Below are positions 33,849 through 47,100 of a stretch of DNA of 64,000 bases, in pieces. Location: NCBI GenBank assembly GCA_963662155.1, contig OY759271.1:17343084-17407083 (forward strand). Direction: 5' to 3'. Position 1 is the first letter of the stretch; every line of letters begins with the position of its first letter. Under the pieces are notes generated by a model, which was not told the origin of the DNA, made no database searches, and worked only from the letters and a program-made list of their open reading frames with translations. Made by a program: the position numbers and the translations under genes. Source of the stretch: Lamellibrachia columna (Eukaryota; Annelida; Polychaeta; Sabellida; Siboglinidae).

Positions 33849-35158
33849 TTATACAAACACGGCATCACGCTCGTCCTCGTCACTGTCGTCAGACTGATAC
33901 TCTGGTGACAAGAGCAGTCGCCGAGTTTGCGCATCATCTGCGCACCGCTCTGACGAGTGGCGCATTGACAAACAGTGCTCCTCTATAGTGAGCTCGCAGA
34001 GTGTATCGCTCTCATCCTCCGGTGGCTCCCCCTGGGAGTGTCGCTTCAGCGGCAGCAGAGGCAGGTTGACAGCGGGGTTATTGTTGTCATGGAGATACTG
34101 TTCGGCACCCTGCAGCAGCGACTCCAAGACCTCCGAGTTGATGACCAGTTCGTCATCGCTCTCCTCTGCACCGTTTGCACCACTGGTGGCTTCCTTCACA
34201 CCAACTTGCACCACTCCCTCTATCCTTTGCCTCTCTTCCTTCACCTGCACATTATCAAGCAGAATGTTTACGTCGCCATGGCAACACGGAGAGTTGCGTT
34301 GTCGCCGAGCTTTGTCGAGGTCATTATGCCCTATGTTGATCGCAGCCATCTCCCGACTACCAATGTGTGCCCGACAGTTGTTGCGAACCTCGTCACCCGC
34401 CTCCAGCTGATACAATCGCTGCTCCCTTGATGTGAGTCGCGTCACCCCGTCGTCATCAGCCACGATGTCGTCCTGCACGATGGGCAGTTGCCTTGGCTCA
34501 AAGATGTCATCTCTCATGAACGAATCGACTGATACATCACTGAGGACGTATCTTAAGTCCTTCGTTGCAAACTCCTTCGTTTTGTCATGCTCCTCGGAAA
34601 CAATGTTCGTTACTCGAATGTCCTTTATCAGGCCAAATGGGTTCCCCTTCGGTTCGGCGACATCATCAAAATCACATTCAACCACAGCGCCCCCTGGTGG
34701 CAATAGTGATATATCTTCACTGCTTGAACTCTGCCCCGGTCGCTGGCCTCCATCTGTGATGCGACTACACGTTGCAAGGAACTCGGCACAGTTGATGTCA
34801 CGACTAGAAGGTGGGGGCGAGCTATGTATCCTCCGACGCTGCATAGCACCCTCCGGCAGCTCACTGCAAGACCGCGGAGGAGACACACTGACCCTACGCC
34901 CCAGACTCAGTGGGGGTGACATGTCCACCCTTACCCCACCCTCAAACCCGGTCACCAGGTCCTCCACGCTTCTGTTAGGAACCCGTGTGACGACCGTCGT
35001 ATACTGAGGGCTGAACGGGTCACCAGAGGGAGCTGTTCTTGGTGCTGACAACATGCTGTCCTCTTTACTGGCATTGTCAGTAGGTGGCGATGTGGCTATG
35101 TCAGCTGGTGCATCTTGTAGCGAGAGGAGAATGGCCAACTTGAGCTCGGAGTCGCCAT
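33849..35158 (-). CDS. ANKIB1: ANKIB1 last exon (UIM-like helix and acidic tail)
   Basis: The acceptor TTGTTTGTAG precedes [20 protein letters not shown], a good UIM (hydrophobic-Ala-Ser pattern followed by an acidic residue). The remaining ~415 residues are low-complexity, Ser/Asp/Glu-rich and presumably disordered, ending [13 protein letters not shown]. This tail is longer than I expect for vertebrate ANKIB1. The antisense frames at 33975-34430 and 34432-35007 are shadows. Confidence 0.93.
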
Positions 35159-38100
35159 CTACAAACAACGAGTAGAAACACACATCGAGAACGATTCTTC
35201 AATAGTATTTCAAACTAGATATGTATGGGTTATCTCAGAACACATGTTCAACGCTACATGAATGGTCACTTAATATCGGAGCCCTCCTGCTTCATGAAAT
35301 GTTGAGTCACACTGACCAGTGGCTACCCGTGCCAATTTCCCCATTCTTCTTGTTGCACCCATCACATAACACAGCCGACATAACACAGCCGACATAACAC
35401 AACTGCTGCCTGTGCTCAGTCAGCAACCTCATCATCTGTGATTGGAAAATAAACAATAATTTTTTTGAAAATACATTGATGTAAGACTCAAAGTGACCAA
35501 TTTTATGCACTGTGATACAATGTCTTAACATCATCACTTATCATCATTGGAACCAGTTGCTGCACCACCTCTGTGCAATGCACTCTCCATCAAAGTTAAG
35601 TCAGCAGGAAATACGAGTTTCTGGGGATCACCTGAAGACCCACTGTTATGACCTCACTTCCCCCTTAGAGCCACAATTTATCCATCCAGCAAATGGGATT
35701 GCACACTGATTGTAAAGCCTGCACAAGCCTTTGGTCTTGAAGTGACACTTGACTTTATATGTTTTATCTGTTGTATACAGGAATGTATAAAGGAAACATC
35801 TGATTTGATCATCATGCACCAGAATCTCAATCTAACAATCTGAAATAAACACATAAACCTGACACTCAAGGTCACACACATACCTGGCAAGGTTATATTC
35901 GGATCCGTCAGCGTTCCCTCCAGGTGACTTGCCGATGGTATACTCAGTAGCTCGGCCTGGCTGTCACTATCCTGACCACTCAAGTCGGGCAACCGTAAAC
36001 GTTGCACCGCTGCTGCAGGCATGGAAAGGGTCAGTGGAGCAGGTGCTGCCATCTGGCTGCCATCATTGTCTGGCGGAAGACTGTGACAGCTGCAAGAAAC
36101 AAATCAACATTCTGCCACAAATAGCTATTTGTCTAAGTTTCTGCTACACTTAATAAAAGGCAAAGGTACGTTCTTATATCGGTATCCAGTCCGTGGGACT
36201 GTTTAAAGCACTTTACACTTCATCCCTGGCAGACCTGTTCATTCCAACGCCATCTTGACTTCTCGGGGAAGTATTCAGCCATGCTGCAATTACTGCGAGA
36301 AGACTACTCGTTCACATATCTACTACTGTCTACAGGCAGGTACTCATTTATACAGATGAGTGAACGAAATTGCCCAAGCTTCGGAACGGCAGCAAGATGA
36401 TTTGAACCCGGGTTCTCTCGATTGAGTGTCTGTTGTTCTAACCACTTCACCACCACCAAACATCTTAAGAAACTTTTGTGCAAGGATCATATTTTATACC
36501 AATGACAGGTTTTTCACTGAGTGCAAACAAAGTGCTAGAACAGTTGTTTTTAATAAAGTACTTATGATTATCAAACAAAAAAGTAAGTGTAAATTATTAC
36601 TTTCCCAGCAAAAAAATGTTTTGCAAAAATACGCAGTATCAGAAATCGCTAAGGTGTGTTCAAAAGCCTCATTGTCCGATAAGACTTCACCTTCACCTAT
36701 CTTCATCCCTTGACCGGGACAGTCCTCGCCAGCTTTGCTTGTCCTCTGCTGTGCGTAGCAGGGTCGGTAGGTCTCGATGGTCCATTTTTTTATATTGTCT
36801 AGCCAGTTTTTTCTCTGGCAGCGCCATCATCTCTTGCCCTCAAGGGTGCCTTGCAGGGTGGTTTTTGCAATGGTGTTGTGTCGAGTGATGTGGCCAAACC
36901 AGGAGAGCTTGCATTGTTTCACTGTTACCAACAAGGGTTCTTGCTTTCCAGCAAGGGAGTCCACTTGTTGTCTCACATATTCATTTGCTTTATGTTCAGT
37001 ATATGAAAAGTGGAGGAGTCTCCTGAAGCATTTTGTTTCAAATGTTTGTTCTCGTCTCTCTGTCTCTACTGTCAGAGTCCAATTCTCGTATCCATAGAGG
37101 ATGGATACAGCGAGTGCTATGTAGAGCTTGAGCTTCATTTTGAAGCTGATGTTTCTGCTCTTCCAGATGATGTTAAGTCTTGACATAGCAGATATGGCTG
37201 CTGTAATCCTTATTTAGGTTTCCTTTGCTTAAGGTTGACTCAAGATATTTAAACGAGTCTACTTCCTCAAGGTTCTGGCCATGTTAATGTGTTCTGGTTG
37301 GTACTGTTCACAAGTACTTTGCTTTCTCTGAGCTGACTTCCATCCCATAAGCTTTTGCCTTTTCTTCCTGTTTGCTAATGAGGTCTTGAAGTACATTCTC
37401 GCTGCCTCCCATGAGGTCAATATCGTCAGCAAAATGAAGATTACAAATTGGCCTTCAACCAATAAATATGATGGTGTTAAAAGTTTTGGAGCGTCTCCTG
37501 CATGATGTTCTTGAGTAATACGTTGAAGAAAACAGGCGAGAGTGGGCACCCCTGACAAACTCCTACAGTTGTCTTGAAAAGTTTCCAAGTTGGTTGTTTA
37601 GAAGTACAGCACTGTCTGAGGTGGCGTACAGTGCCTGTATGACTTGTATCAGACCTTCGTTGAAGTTCTAGTTCTCATGACTTGCCATATGCCTTCGTGC
37701 CAGATACGGTCAACCGCCTTCTTCTTATCTTGTAGGCAGCCATACATATGCATATATGTACATGGATGTGCTTGTATACATATAGGTTATATATATATAT
37801 ATATATATGATTATTATATAATTATAATATTATTACTTTTATTATTGCTATCACTTGTATTCTTACTTTTTAATATAATATTTTCAAATGCTTGACTAAA
37901 CCAGTGGTGGCTCCCATGATAGCGACATAATCAATGTCTTAATGGGAGTCTCCGTGAACATTTATTTTTATTTACTTTGTTTATATGTTGATTGTGTTAC
38001 ATTTACTTGGTCAAAATAAATGAGTCTGAGTCTAAAGTCAATGAAATTATAGATCAGGTCTTTTTGGTGAAGCAGATGTTTTTTCAGTCTTACATTGAAG

Positions 38101-41100
38101 ATCTGCTCAGTGGTGTTTCTCCAGCCCTAAACCCTGTCTGTTCTTCAGCCAGTATTTCTTCTGCTTTTCCTTTGAGACTGTTCAAGATGACTCATAGCAT
38201 GATATTGCTTGGGTGACTGATGAAGTTAATGGTACTGTAATTTTTGCATTGTCTTAGATTTCCCTTTTTTGACATGGAATGATCATGGCTTGAGTCCATT
38301 CTTTGGGCCATTCCTTTGTTTTCCAGATCCTCTGGCAGTGTAATAAGGACCTTTATCATTTCAGGGCCGCCGTGTTTGAGCAGCTCTGCTGGAATGTTGT
38401 TGGCACTGGGTGATTTCCCTCCTTTTAGTATGCTCTATGCCTCGTCTACTTCTTCTTCCATCACTCGTATGTTGCCTGTTTCATCAACACTGCTGGTTTT
38501 ACTTTCCAGCATGGTTTAAGTTCATAACTGTAGAGCTCTTGGCAATACTCGGTCCATCGTGTAAGAATGGCCGCATTATGCAGAAGCTTCGGTACAACGA
38601 AGCAGGGAGCTTCGGTACAACTCCCTTGATGGTGTCGGTGAGGACGTTTGTCTTCTTTGAAAAGATTTAGAGCTGTGAATTTGCGGCCTACTCTAGCCTA
38701 TAATTTTTAACAATATCTAGGTCCTTCAGTTTCTCGATGTCACATCAAATATGTGGGCTTTCCTAGTCTTTTTCAGCTTGAGTTTGACACAATGAATGAC
38801 ATCAGGGGCCATTTGTAAACTTTCCTGTGGTGATTATTACGTTATATAGTTGCATGCATTTTCATCCGATAAAGTAAAATAGGGTTTGTTAAAAAATATG
38901 GTATTGTTCAAAATGCACAAAACAGTTCGGAATGTCTCCTACTATTGTGCTCAAGAAACGATCCATACAATTTGTTATGAGACCCAGTCATACACATTTT
39001 CTTACAAAGCAAAGTAACTACCCCATCAGATATGGTCCTATACACTTTTGACCACAGAAACTTCTGGAACATCACAAATTCAAGTATGACCTTCAGCAAC
39101 ATGTAATACCAGACAGTGCAACAATGTAGCCTCCCTCCCACCATGCTCCCTCACCTGTCCCCCTCTCCAGGCCGAAGTGGGCCAACATCTCTGAGAAACT
39201 GTAGTCGAGACATCTCGAGCGCTCGTAGCAGGTCCATTTGGTAGTCAGTGAAGAACTTGCCTGGTGCCCCATCTAATAGCAAACATTACTCGTTGTAAGA
39301 ACAGTTTAATAATAATAAAATTTCTTTAGCGCTTAAATCTGCAGGAACCTGAACTCACAAGGTGCAACAAACAAGAATCGCTATTCATACTATCACGAAC
39401 AGGACAAGTCATCTTCAGAGAGAGGGACCGCCGACGATTTAAGGTGGAAATTCAAAGATATGTCTTGAGTCTTTTTGGTCAATAAACTAAGTAAACTGGC
39501 TATATACGACTAATTGTAAAGACTGACCAAAAACAGGATCTTCAGTATCGATCAGGACATCAATCACAATGATCAGGACACCAATCACAATGATGATCAG
39601 GACTCCAATCACAATGATGATCAGGACATCAATCACAATGACGAACATGACATCAATCACAATGGTGATCAGGACATCAATCACAATGATGATCAGGACA
39701 TCAATCACAATGGTGATCAGGACATCAATCACAATGGTGATCACGACATCAATCACAATGGTGATCAGGACATCAATCACAATGGTGATCACGACATCAA
39801 TCACAATGATGATAACAACATCAATCACGACAATGTCTGTACACAAGCTTGAAACACTGATCTAAAGTGACAACAAAATGACACACAATAAATTAAAGTC
39901 TACCACCAAACATTTGCATCACATGCAGGCAGGTCCATTCCTAATCATAACGTTTTCTGGAAGGGTAGTAAAAGTAGCAAAAACCCACAGGGCACTGCAT
40001 TGACACTGGCAAATGAGTTTGTTATGGAAAGGCTCTTCATGTGTACACAACAAGACTTCATGTGTACACAACAAGACTTCATGTGTACACAACAAGAAGG
40101 CTAATACAAGGTAAGTGCAGCTGTAACCTTACTTATTTTAAAAACAGAAATCCTGTGACAAAATCTAGTTCTCCAATACAGAATTGGTTGGCTGTAAGCA
40201 GCTAGAAATTCTGTCAGATTCTGCAGATTCTGTGTTCAAGAGGTGTCAATATGATCAGGTTTCCTTTATGTAAAACCCTGCCATGTCAACATTTCGATCT
40301 TAACTTTTCTCACCTTGCAAAATGCATGTTGTGACAAATATCAGTGAACCAAACACAATGACATGGTGATATCTATTAAATGATGCACAAGACTCATAGC
40401 ACTCGAGATGGTGAAGAAATCTGCTGAAATCTGGTCTGTAGAAATCTGTGGAAGCATCTTTCGATAACAATGAACATGCATCCACTTCAAAAACAAAAAC
40501 ATCTACAAAATGCCTGACATCTTAAAGCGAAACAAAAGTCATGCCCATAGTCACATGATTGTGTTTCCAAATTCTTTGCCATCACCTGGTGCACATTATC
40601 CTTGTTTTGTATGTGCTTCTGACAACATCATTTCCTCTGTAGTGTGACCTAATCGACTACCAAGTACATCCGATTCCTTCCAAGCCAGGCTTGTGTTTGG
40701 TCACCAAGTCTCATTTATGAAGTAGCCAAGAAATTTTGAATTGGCATTGCAGTACAATCACATCAATTCAATTATCTCATTATCTGTTACATCTGACGAT
40801 TCCCAATGTATGAGATATAACTGTCGTAAGAATTTATGTCTGGACAGTGTGCACTAGTGTGCCCTAATTGGGTAGGGGGCACTAGTTGGTAGTAGGCACT
40901 AGTATCTAGGTGGCACCTGTAGGTAGGGGGCACTAACGGGTAGGGGTACCAGTGGATAGGGGGCAATCGTTGGTAGGGTGTGCGCTGAATATCTTAGTCA
41001 CATTACAATGAAATAAATAATACTCCTATGATCGTAACTGATTACATGAGTCAATGATAAGGATTACACAGCATGATTACAATAGAATACACACACATTT

Positions 41101-44100
41101 TAGATAACAATCACAACATATTATATTTGTAATTGAACCCAAATCTATCTGCTTTACATTCTTCACAAATTTTACTGAGTTACTGCGTGGAGGTAGACGT
41201 CTTGTAAGTTTGTGTTCACAGTCTCCACATACCTTACTGAGTTACTGCGTGGAGGTAGACGTCTTGTAAGTTTGTGTTCACAGTCTCCACATACCTTACT
41301 GAGTTACTGCGTGGAGGTAGACGTCTTTTAAGTTTGTGTTCATAGTCTCCACATACCTTACTGAGTTACTGCGTGGAGGTAGACGTCTTGTAAGTTTGTG
41401 TTCACAGTCTCCACATACCTTACTGAGTTACTGTGGGGCACCAGTGGAAGTAAGGTGTCCGGCTTTGTACGTTTTGTTTCGCAATATATTTATGAAACTG
41501 CGACTTGGTTTCAACCACAGTAACATAATTAGATAATACCTACCCTCATCTCACAATGTGTTGTCTTGAATATCCAACCCAAATAGTAAGGTTTTTATAG
41601 TCTTGGCAACCATAGGCCAATATCGCTGATATTTTATATAATTATACTTCTTGAACTTTGCAAATATGGATGCACATGCTTGGAACAATACAAACAAATC
41701 ATGCTTACATGCAACAACATAATCATGCAAACTATACATATGATAAGGAAACAGTCCATGCGTTTATGAGTAATAAAAAGAATGCCTTAAGACTACCTTG
41801 TTTGTTGAACATCGTAAAGCTTACTAAATATATATTAAATACCTTATAACTTATAACTTAGTAGTTAATAAATTTAATTATTTAGGATAAAACATCACTG
41901 TCCTGAATCTCTTGATGAAAACTGCAAAGTTCATTAATGCTGTCTCCTACACTCGGTACATTCGTATCACCATGACACTTAGTGACATAGATCATATTTC
42001 TTGTAACAAGGTCTCCCTGAGGAAGCACGGGAGGGGTGTCACTGCAGGTATTGTTTCATCAGTATGGGGAGGGGTGTCACTGCAGGTATTGTTTCATTAG
42101 TACAGGGAGGGGTGTCACTGCATTGTTTTATCAGGAACACTCAAGGCAGAGCTGCCAGCAGGGCTACCAGGCAGGGCTACCAGGTAGAGCTACTAGGCAG
42201 AGCTACCAGAACGAGCTACCAGGAATGGCTAGTCTAATGTTATTTCTCTCACAGTCCACATTACTGAGGAAAAATAATAAAACATGGCATTCTTTCAGAA
42301 TATTTCAGCCGACTAACTCGACATTCGTCAGCGGAATGATGTTGGCGGAATCCAGCTTGTGTCACAAGACCATGGTCATGTGATGGGTTTATAGCGACAT
42401 TAGTCCGCCGATGAAGGCCGAGTGAGTTGGCTGAAATATTCAGAATAAATGCCAAGTTTCTTGAAAGGTGATCGTCATGTCAAATATCACATTCCAAGGA
42501 ATCAGAATATCGTTCCATTCAATAATAAAACATTCAAAATATCAAACAATTACACACATACATGAAATAATAAAAAGGAAACATAAAACAACAGTTATAC
42601 AGAAACTTAAAATTGCACTTTATATAAAACTGCATTTATACATACAAAACAGTAAAAAAACATGGAATCCGACTATTGTGCATCGATAGGAACAGATTAT
42701 AATAATACTGGGCAGACAGAACTGGAAGAAGCTACATCAAAATAGACACATTTTAGTTTCAATGCAAAGACCTGCTTTGCAAATAAAATTCTGCACAACA
42801 TAAATTAAAAGAAACTAACAGAAATTAAAAGAAAGTCCTAACTGACAAAATTATTTTAACACTGGGAAACCATTACATCCTGTGACACATGCCCACAACG
42901 AAAATACGTATCAACAGAAGTCTATAATTCTATATTATGATAGTTTATAGTAACCACCAAAGCATAGAAAGAGCAGCGGAACCAATCCTAAAGAATAATA
43001 TAGCAGTGTCCTGTTTCATCATTGGCAGCAGTAAAATTTGTTCCTTGTTGTCACAAAAGAGTGGATGGAAGAAGCGCCACACCTTCATCCGAGTTGTCTT
43101 GCTGGTCCAGCAGCTTACATCGCATGCTGCAGTGATGGTGGGGTTCTCCCGTCCTGGGGTTCTCTACCCTCGGGCGGCTGCACCCTGTTCTTGCACATGT
43201 CTCTGTAAACAAACAAACAAACGAATGTGTGTGTCACTAAGGAGTCACATCAAAACATTGATGTTTGATATTAGATGTAATTGGTTAGCAGCTAAACGAA
43301 ACAACGATACATGTTTATTTTGACCCATATCGTATGTATTCTATGGATCAAAATAAACATGTATCGTCGTTTCGTTTAGTGTTGTATATCAATGTAAATT
43401 TTTCACTAAAGCATTGTTTATTTTCCAACCCCAGTTCATAAGAAGCTGCAGAAAGAGGAACACATAAATGATGTGTCTGTCTGTGAAGGCCACGGTCTGA
43501 AGGATGAGGATATTATGATGGGTATCCACGTAGAACAGGGTCTCAGTTTAAATGACATTGGTCTCGTGAAGTGTCATATATTATTATTTTGAGAAGGTCC
43601 CTATTTTATTAAAGGATTTTGTGTGTCTGTGTGACCATCTCCATCGAAATCAGGAATAAGTCGGAAACGCTGACTATTCCTGGCTATTCCACTTCAAAGT
43701 GCGCAAAGGGGTGAATTTGGCTGCGATGGCCGATTTTTAGGTGTTGTGTTTTTTTAAATTAGCCTAACTATCCTAGATTGCTGTCACGCTATTAGAAGGT
43801 CATAAAATGATTGACAACTTAAAAAAATATGATGTTTCATAGAGCTATGAATATCTTGATGAACAAAAACAAAGGAAACTTTGCTCAATTCCGATGTATC
43901 GTATCCACTGCACATGGTGTCCACCCCTGCCATATTTGCATCGTTGGAAAGCTGATATATTATGTGATGCATTTACTATGGTAAAACCAGTCAGAGAGGT
44001 TTAAAACAGAGACCAAATGTAAACAAAACCACATTATTCACTAAATAATAATGAGGTCATAATCACGTGATACGAATCGCAATGGCTGATTGGCTCAGCT

Positions 44101-47100
44101 AGAAACACGCAAATGCTCTGAACATTGGAATGCGACATTTACCCCCCTTGAAGCCATGTTTGTTTTGGTTTGAGTTCAACTATTTTGGAGACTGTTGTTA
44201 TATCAAATCTACGTTTATTAATCGATTATTTAGTTGCTGTTGGGGAACGGTTCATATAGCAACAGTGAAATAAGCGTCAGCGTTATTGAAATGTATGAAT
44301 ATACTTTTGTAAACTTCAAAGCTGTTTTTCTCAGAATCGCTTTTCATCAAATGACTCGGGGCACCTTCTGTTTATCATACGATAACTCAGCAACGAATAG
44401 AGCTTGGTCTTTGACACCGTTGGAAAGCCCATACAATTGTCTTTCACGTGGTACCTTTATCTCAAAATGTAATTTTCCGATTTATTCCTGATTTTGATGC
44501 ACATATTTAATATAACACGAAGCATACAGAAAAACAGCAATTATGTGAACATTTAAACAAACATATTAGTATAAAATGTATTAAACCACTGGATGATGGA
44601 AGAGACTTCCACAGACAGGATTGCATTACCTTTGGCAACCAAAAACTCAACAAGAGAGTTAAATGAGAGTTAAGGCGAAGCCCCGGGTTATGATAGTGTA
44701 AGACTTACACTGTAAGTAACAAACCTTTTAAATATGTGAATGAAAAACTGTTCTCATGTCACTGTTATATAGCAGCATGTTAATTCATGATTTTTTACTT
44801 AATGCTATGATGATTGCAATTATAGCCCCCATAATTAAAAATAAGGCTGGTGACCTGTCTGATAACAACAATTAATGACCCGTTGCTCTTTTTTAACTAC
44901 ATGTGTTACCAAATTTGGATTTAAAAAGCATTACTCAACTGAAATGCTCACATTTTTATTAAAAGAACTCTTTCGACATTGCATAGCGAATGACTCATCT
45001 ATGTATGTCACTATGTTGGATGCCTCTAAGGCCTTTGACAAAGTCAATCAAAGTAAACTGTTCACCAAACTAACTGACCGGGGATGTCCTTCTTTTATTG
45101 AGCACATTCTCTATTACTGGTACAGCACCCAGAAATTCACTGTCAGATGGTGTCGTAGCTTCTCTGAATTTTTTACCCTCTCAAATGGTGTAAAAATCTC
45201 AACAAACTACAAATTGGTTGTCTTTATGAACCACATGATGTATGCCGATGATCTTTGTATTTTTTCACCTAGTGTTTCTGGGCTGAGAAAAATCACTGAA
45301 TGTTGTGCCGAGTACAACAATGTTTGATATAACATACAATGTCAAAACAAATCTTATTGTATGGTTATTGATAACAAACCTGAGGACAAGAAAAATATTC
45401 ACCCTATTGTTATCAATACAATACACTACCTCACACTGAGAAATGTAAATACCTTGGCCATATTACAAACAATAATGTTACTGATGATGATGATATTGTC
45501 AGGCAGAAAAGATGTATTTATGCGCAGGCAAATGTTTTAGCCAGAAAATTCATTTATGCATTACACTTTTACCATTTAAACAACTTTATTTAATTCGTAC
45601 TGTGGTTCAAATGAATACCTCAAGTCTTTGGTATAATTTAAAAAAAAACAGAGTCTGAAAGATATTACTGTTGCATATAACAACAGTTTTAGAATTTTAC
45701 ACAACTTGTCACCCCGTTGTAGCGCGTCATGTTTGCTACAAATTATGTAAAATCTTTTAACGAACGCATTCACTCGTCAATATTTAGCCTTTTATGCTGG
45801 TTAGAAAAGTCTGATAGATAATCTATTTTTTTTTCTTCACAATTTTATTTATTATCGAAGTCCAATGATTAAACATTGGATTGATCAACTGTATACATGA
45901 CGCGTGTATATTTATATACTTTTTTACTTTTTGACGTGTACTTTTACTGCACATGTGTGTATATTTATATATTTTTCATTCTTACTACATGCACTTTTAA
46001 TTTTCAACATGTGTGCATATTTATATATATATATTTTACTTGTATTGTATTAAAAATATATATGGGCTTTTGGTTTAAACAAAACATAAAAAAAGAGCCG
46101 AACACTGCCTACCTGTAGTAGGTTTGTTCATGTGTTCGCCCTACAGGGGCAGGGTGGGGGCATGGTAGGGCGTGGCTTACCTGCAGTAGGTTCGTCTATC
46201 TGTTCGTCCTGCGGAGGCGGGGTGGGGGCGTGGGTGGGGCTACTGCTGTCAATCATGGCGGCAGCCTGCAGAGTGTCTGAGTCGGACTCGTCGCTCTCCT
46301 CGGGCCAGTCGAGTAGGGCAGAGATGTTGGTATGTTTGCCTGAAGGGGCTTTCACCCATGGGTTGGCTGGGTCCAACTCCTGCATGGATGCCAGCAAGGC
46401 CTGGCGCAGGTCATCCTATAACACACAACACCACACTTCAAACCTCACCACTCACCAAAGAAACAATAACAAAAACACACAAAGTTAATTTGTTATGCAG
46501 CTATTACATATCTAATACAAGGGTATTTATTTAACAAAAGTTAATTTGTTATGCATCTATTACATATCTAATACAAGGGTATTTATTTAACAAAAGTTAA
46601 TTTGTTATGCAGCTATTATATATCTAATACAAGGGTATTTATTTAACAAAAGTTAATTTGTTATGCAGCTATTATATATCTAATACAAGGGTATTTATTT
46701 AACAAAAGTTAATTTGTTATGCAGCTATTACATATCTAATACAAGGGTATTTATTTAACAAAAGTTAATTTGTTATGCAGCTATTATATATCTAATACAA
46801 GGGTATTTATTTAACAAAAGTTAATTTGTTATGCAGCTATTACATATCTAATACAAGGGTATTTATTTAACAAAAGTTAATTTGTTATGCAGCTATTATA
46901 TATCTAATACAAGGGTATTTATTTAACAAAAGTTAATTTGTTATGCAGCTATTACATATCTAATACAAGGGTATTTATTTAACAAAAGTTAATTTGTTAT
47001 GCAGCTATTATATATCTAATACAAGGGTATTTATTTAACAAAAGTTAATTTGTTATGCAGCTATTATATATCTAATACAAGGGTATTTATTTAACAAAAG

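Noticed and set aside
33975..35007. Plus-strand open frames of 140-191 codons
   Set aside because: They are antisense to the ANKIB1 last exon, whose phase, UIM and splice acceptor support the minus strand.
39487..39865. Ile/Val-rich transmembrane-like protein (VIDVLITI)
   Set aside because: Produced by a 24 bp repeat in an ANKIB1 intron.
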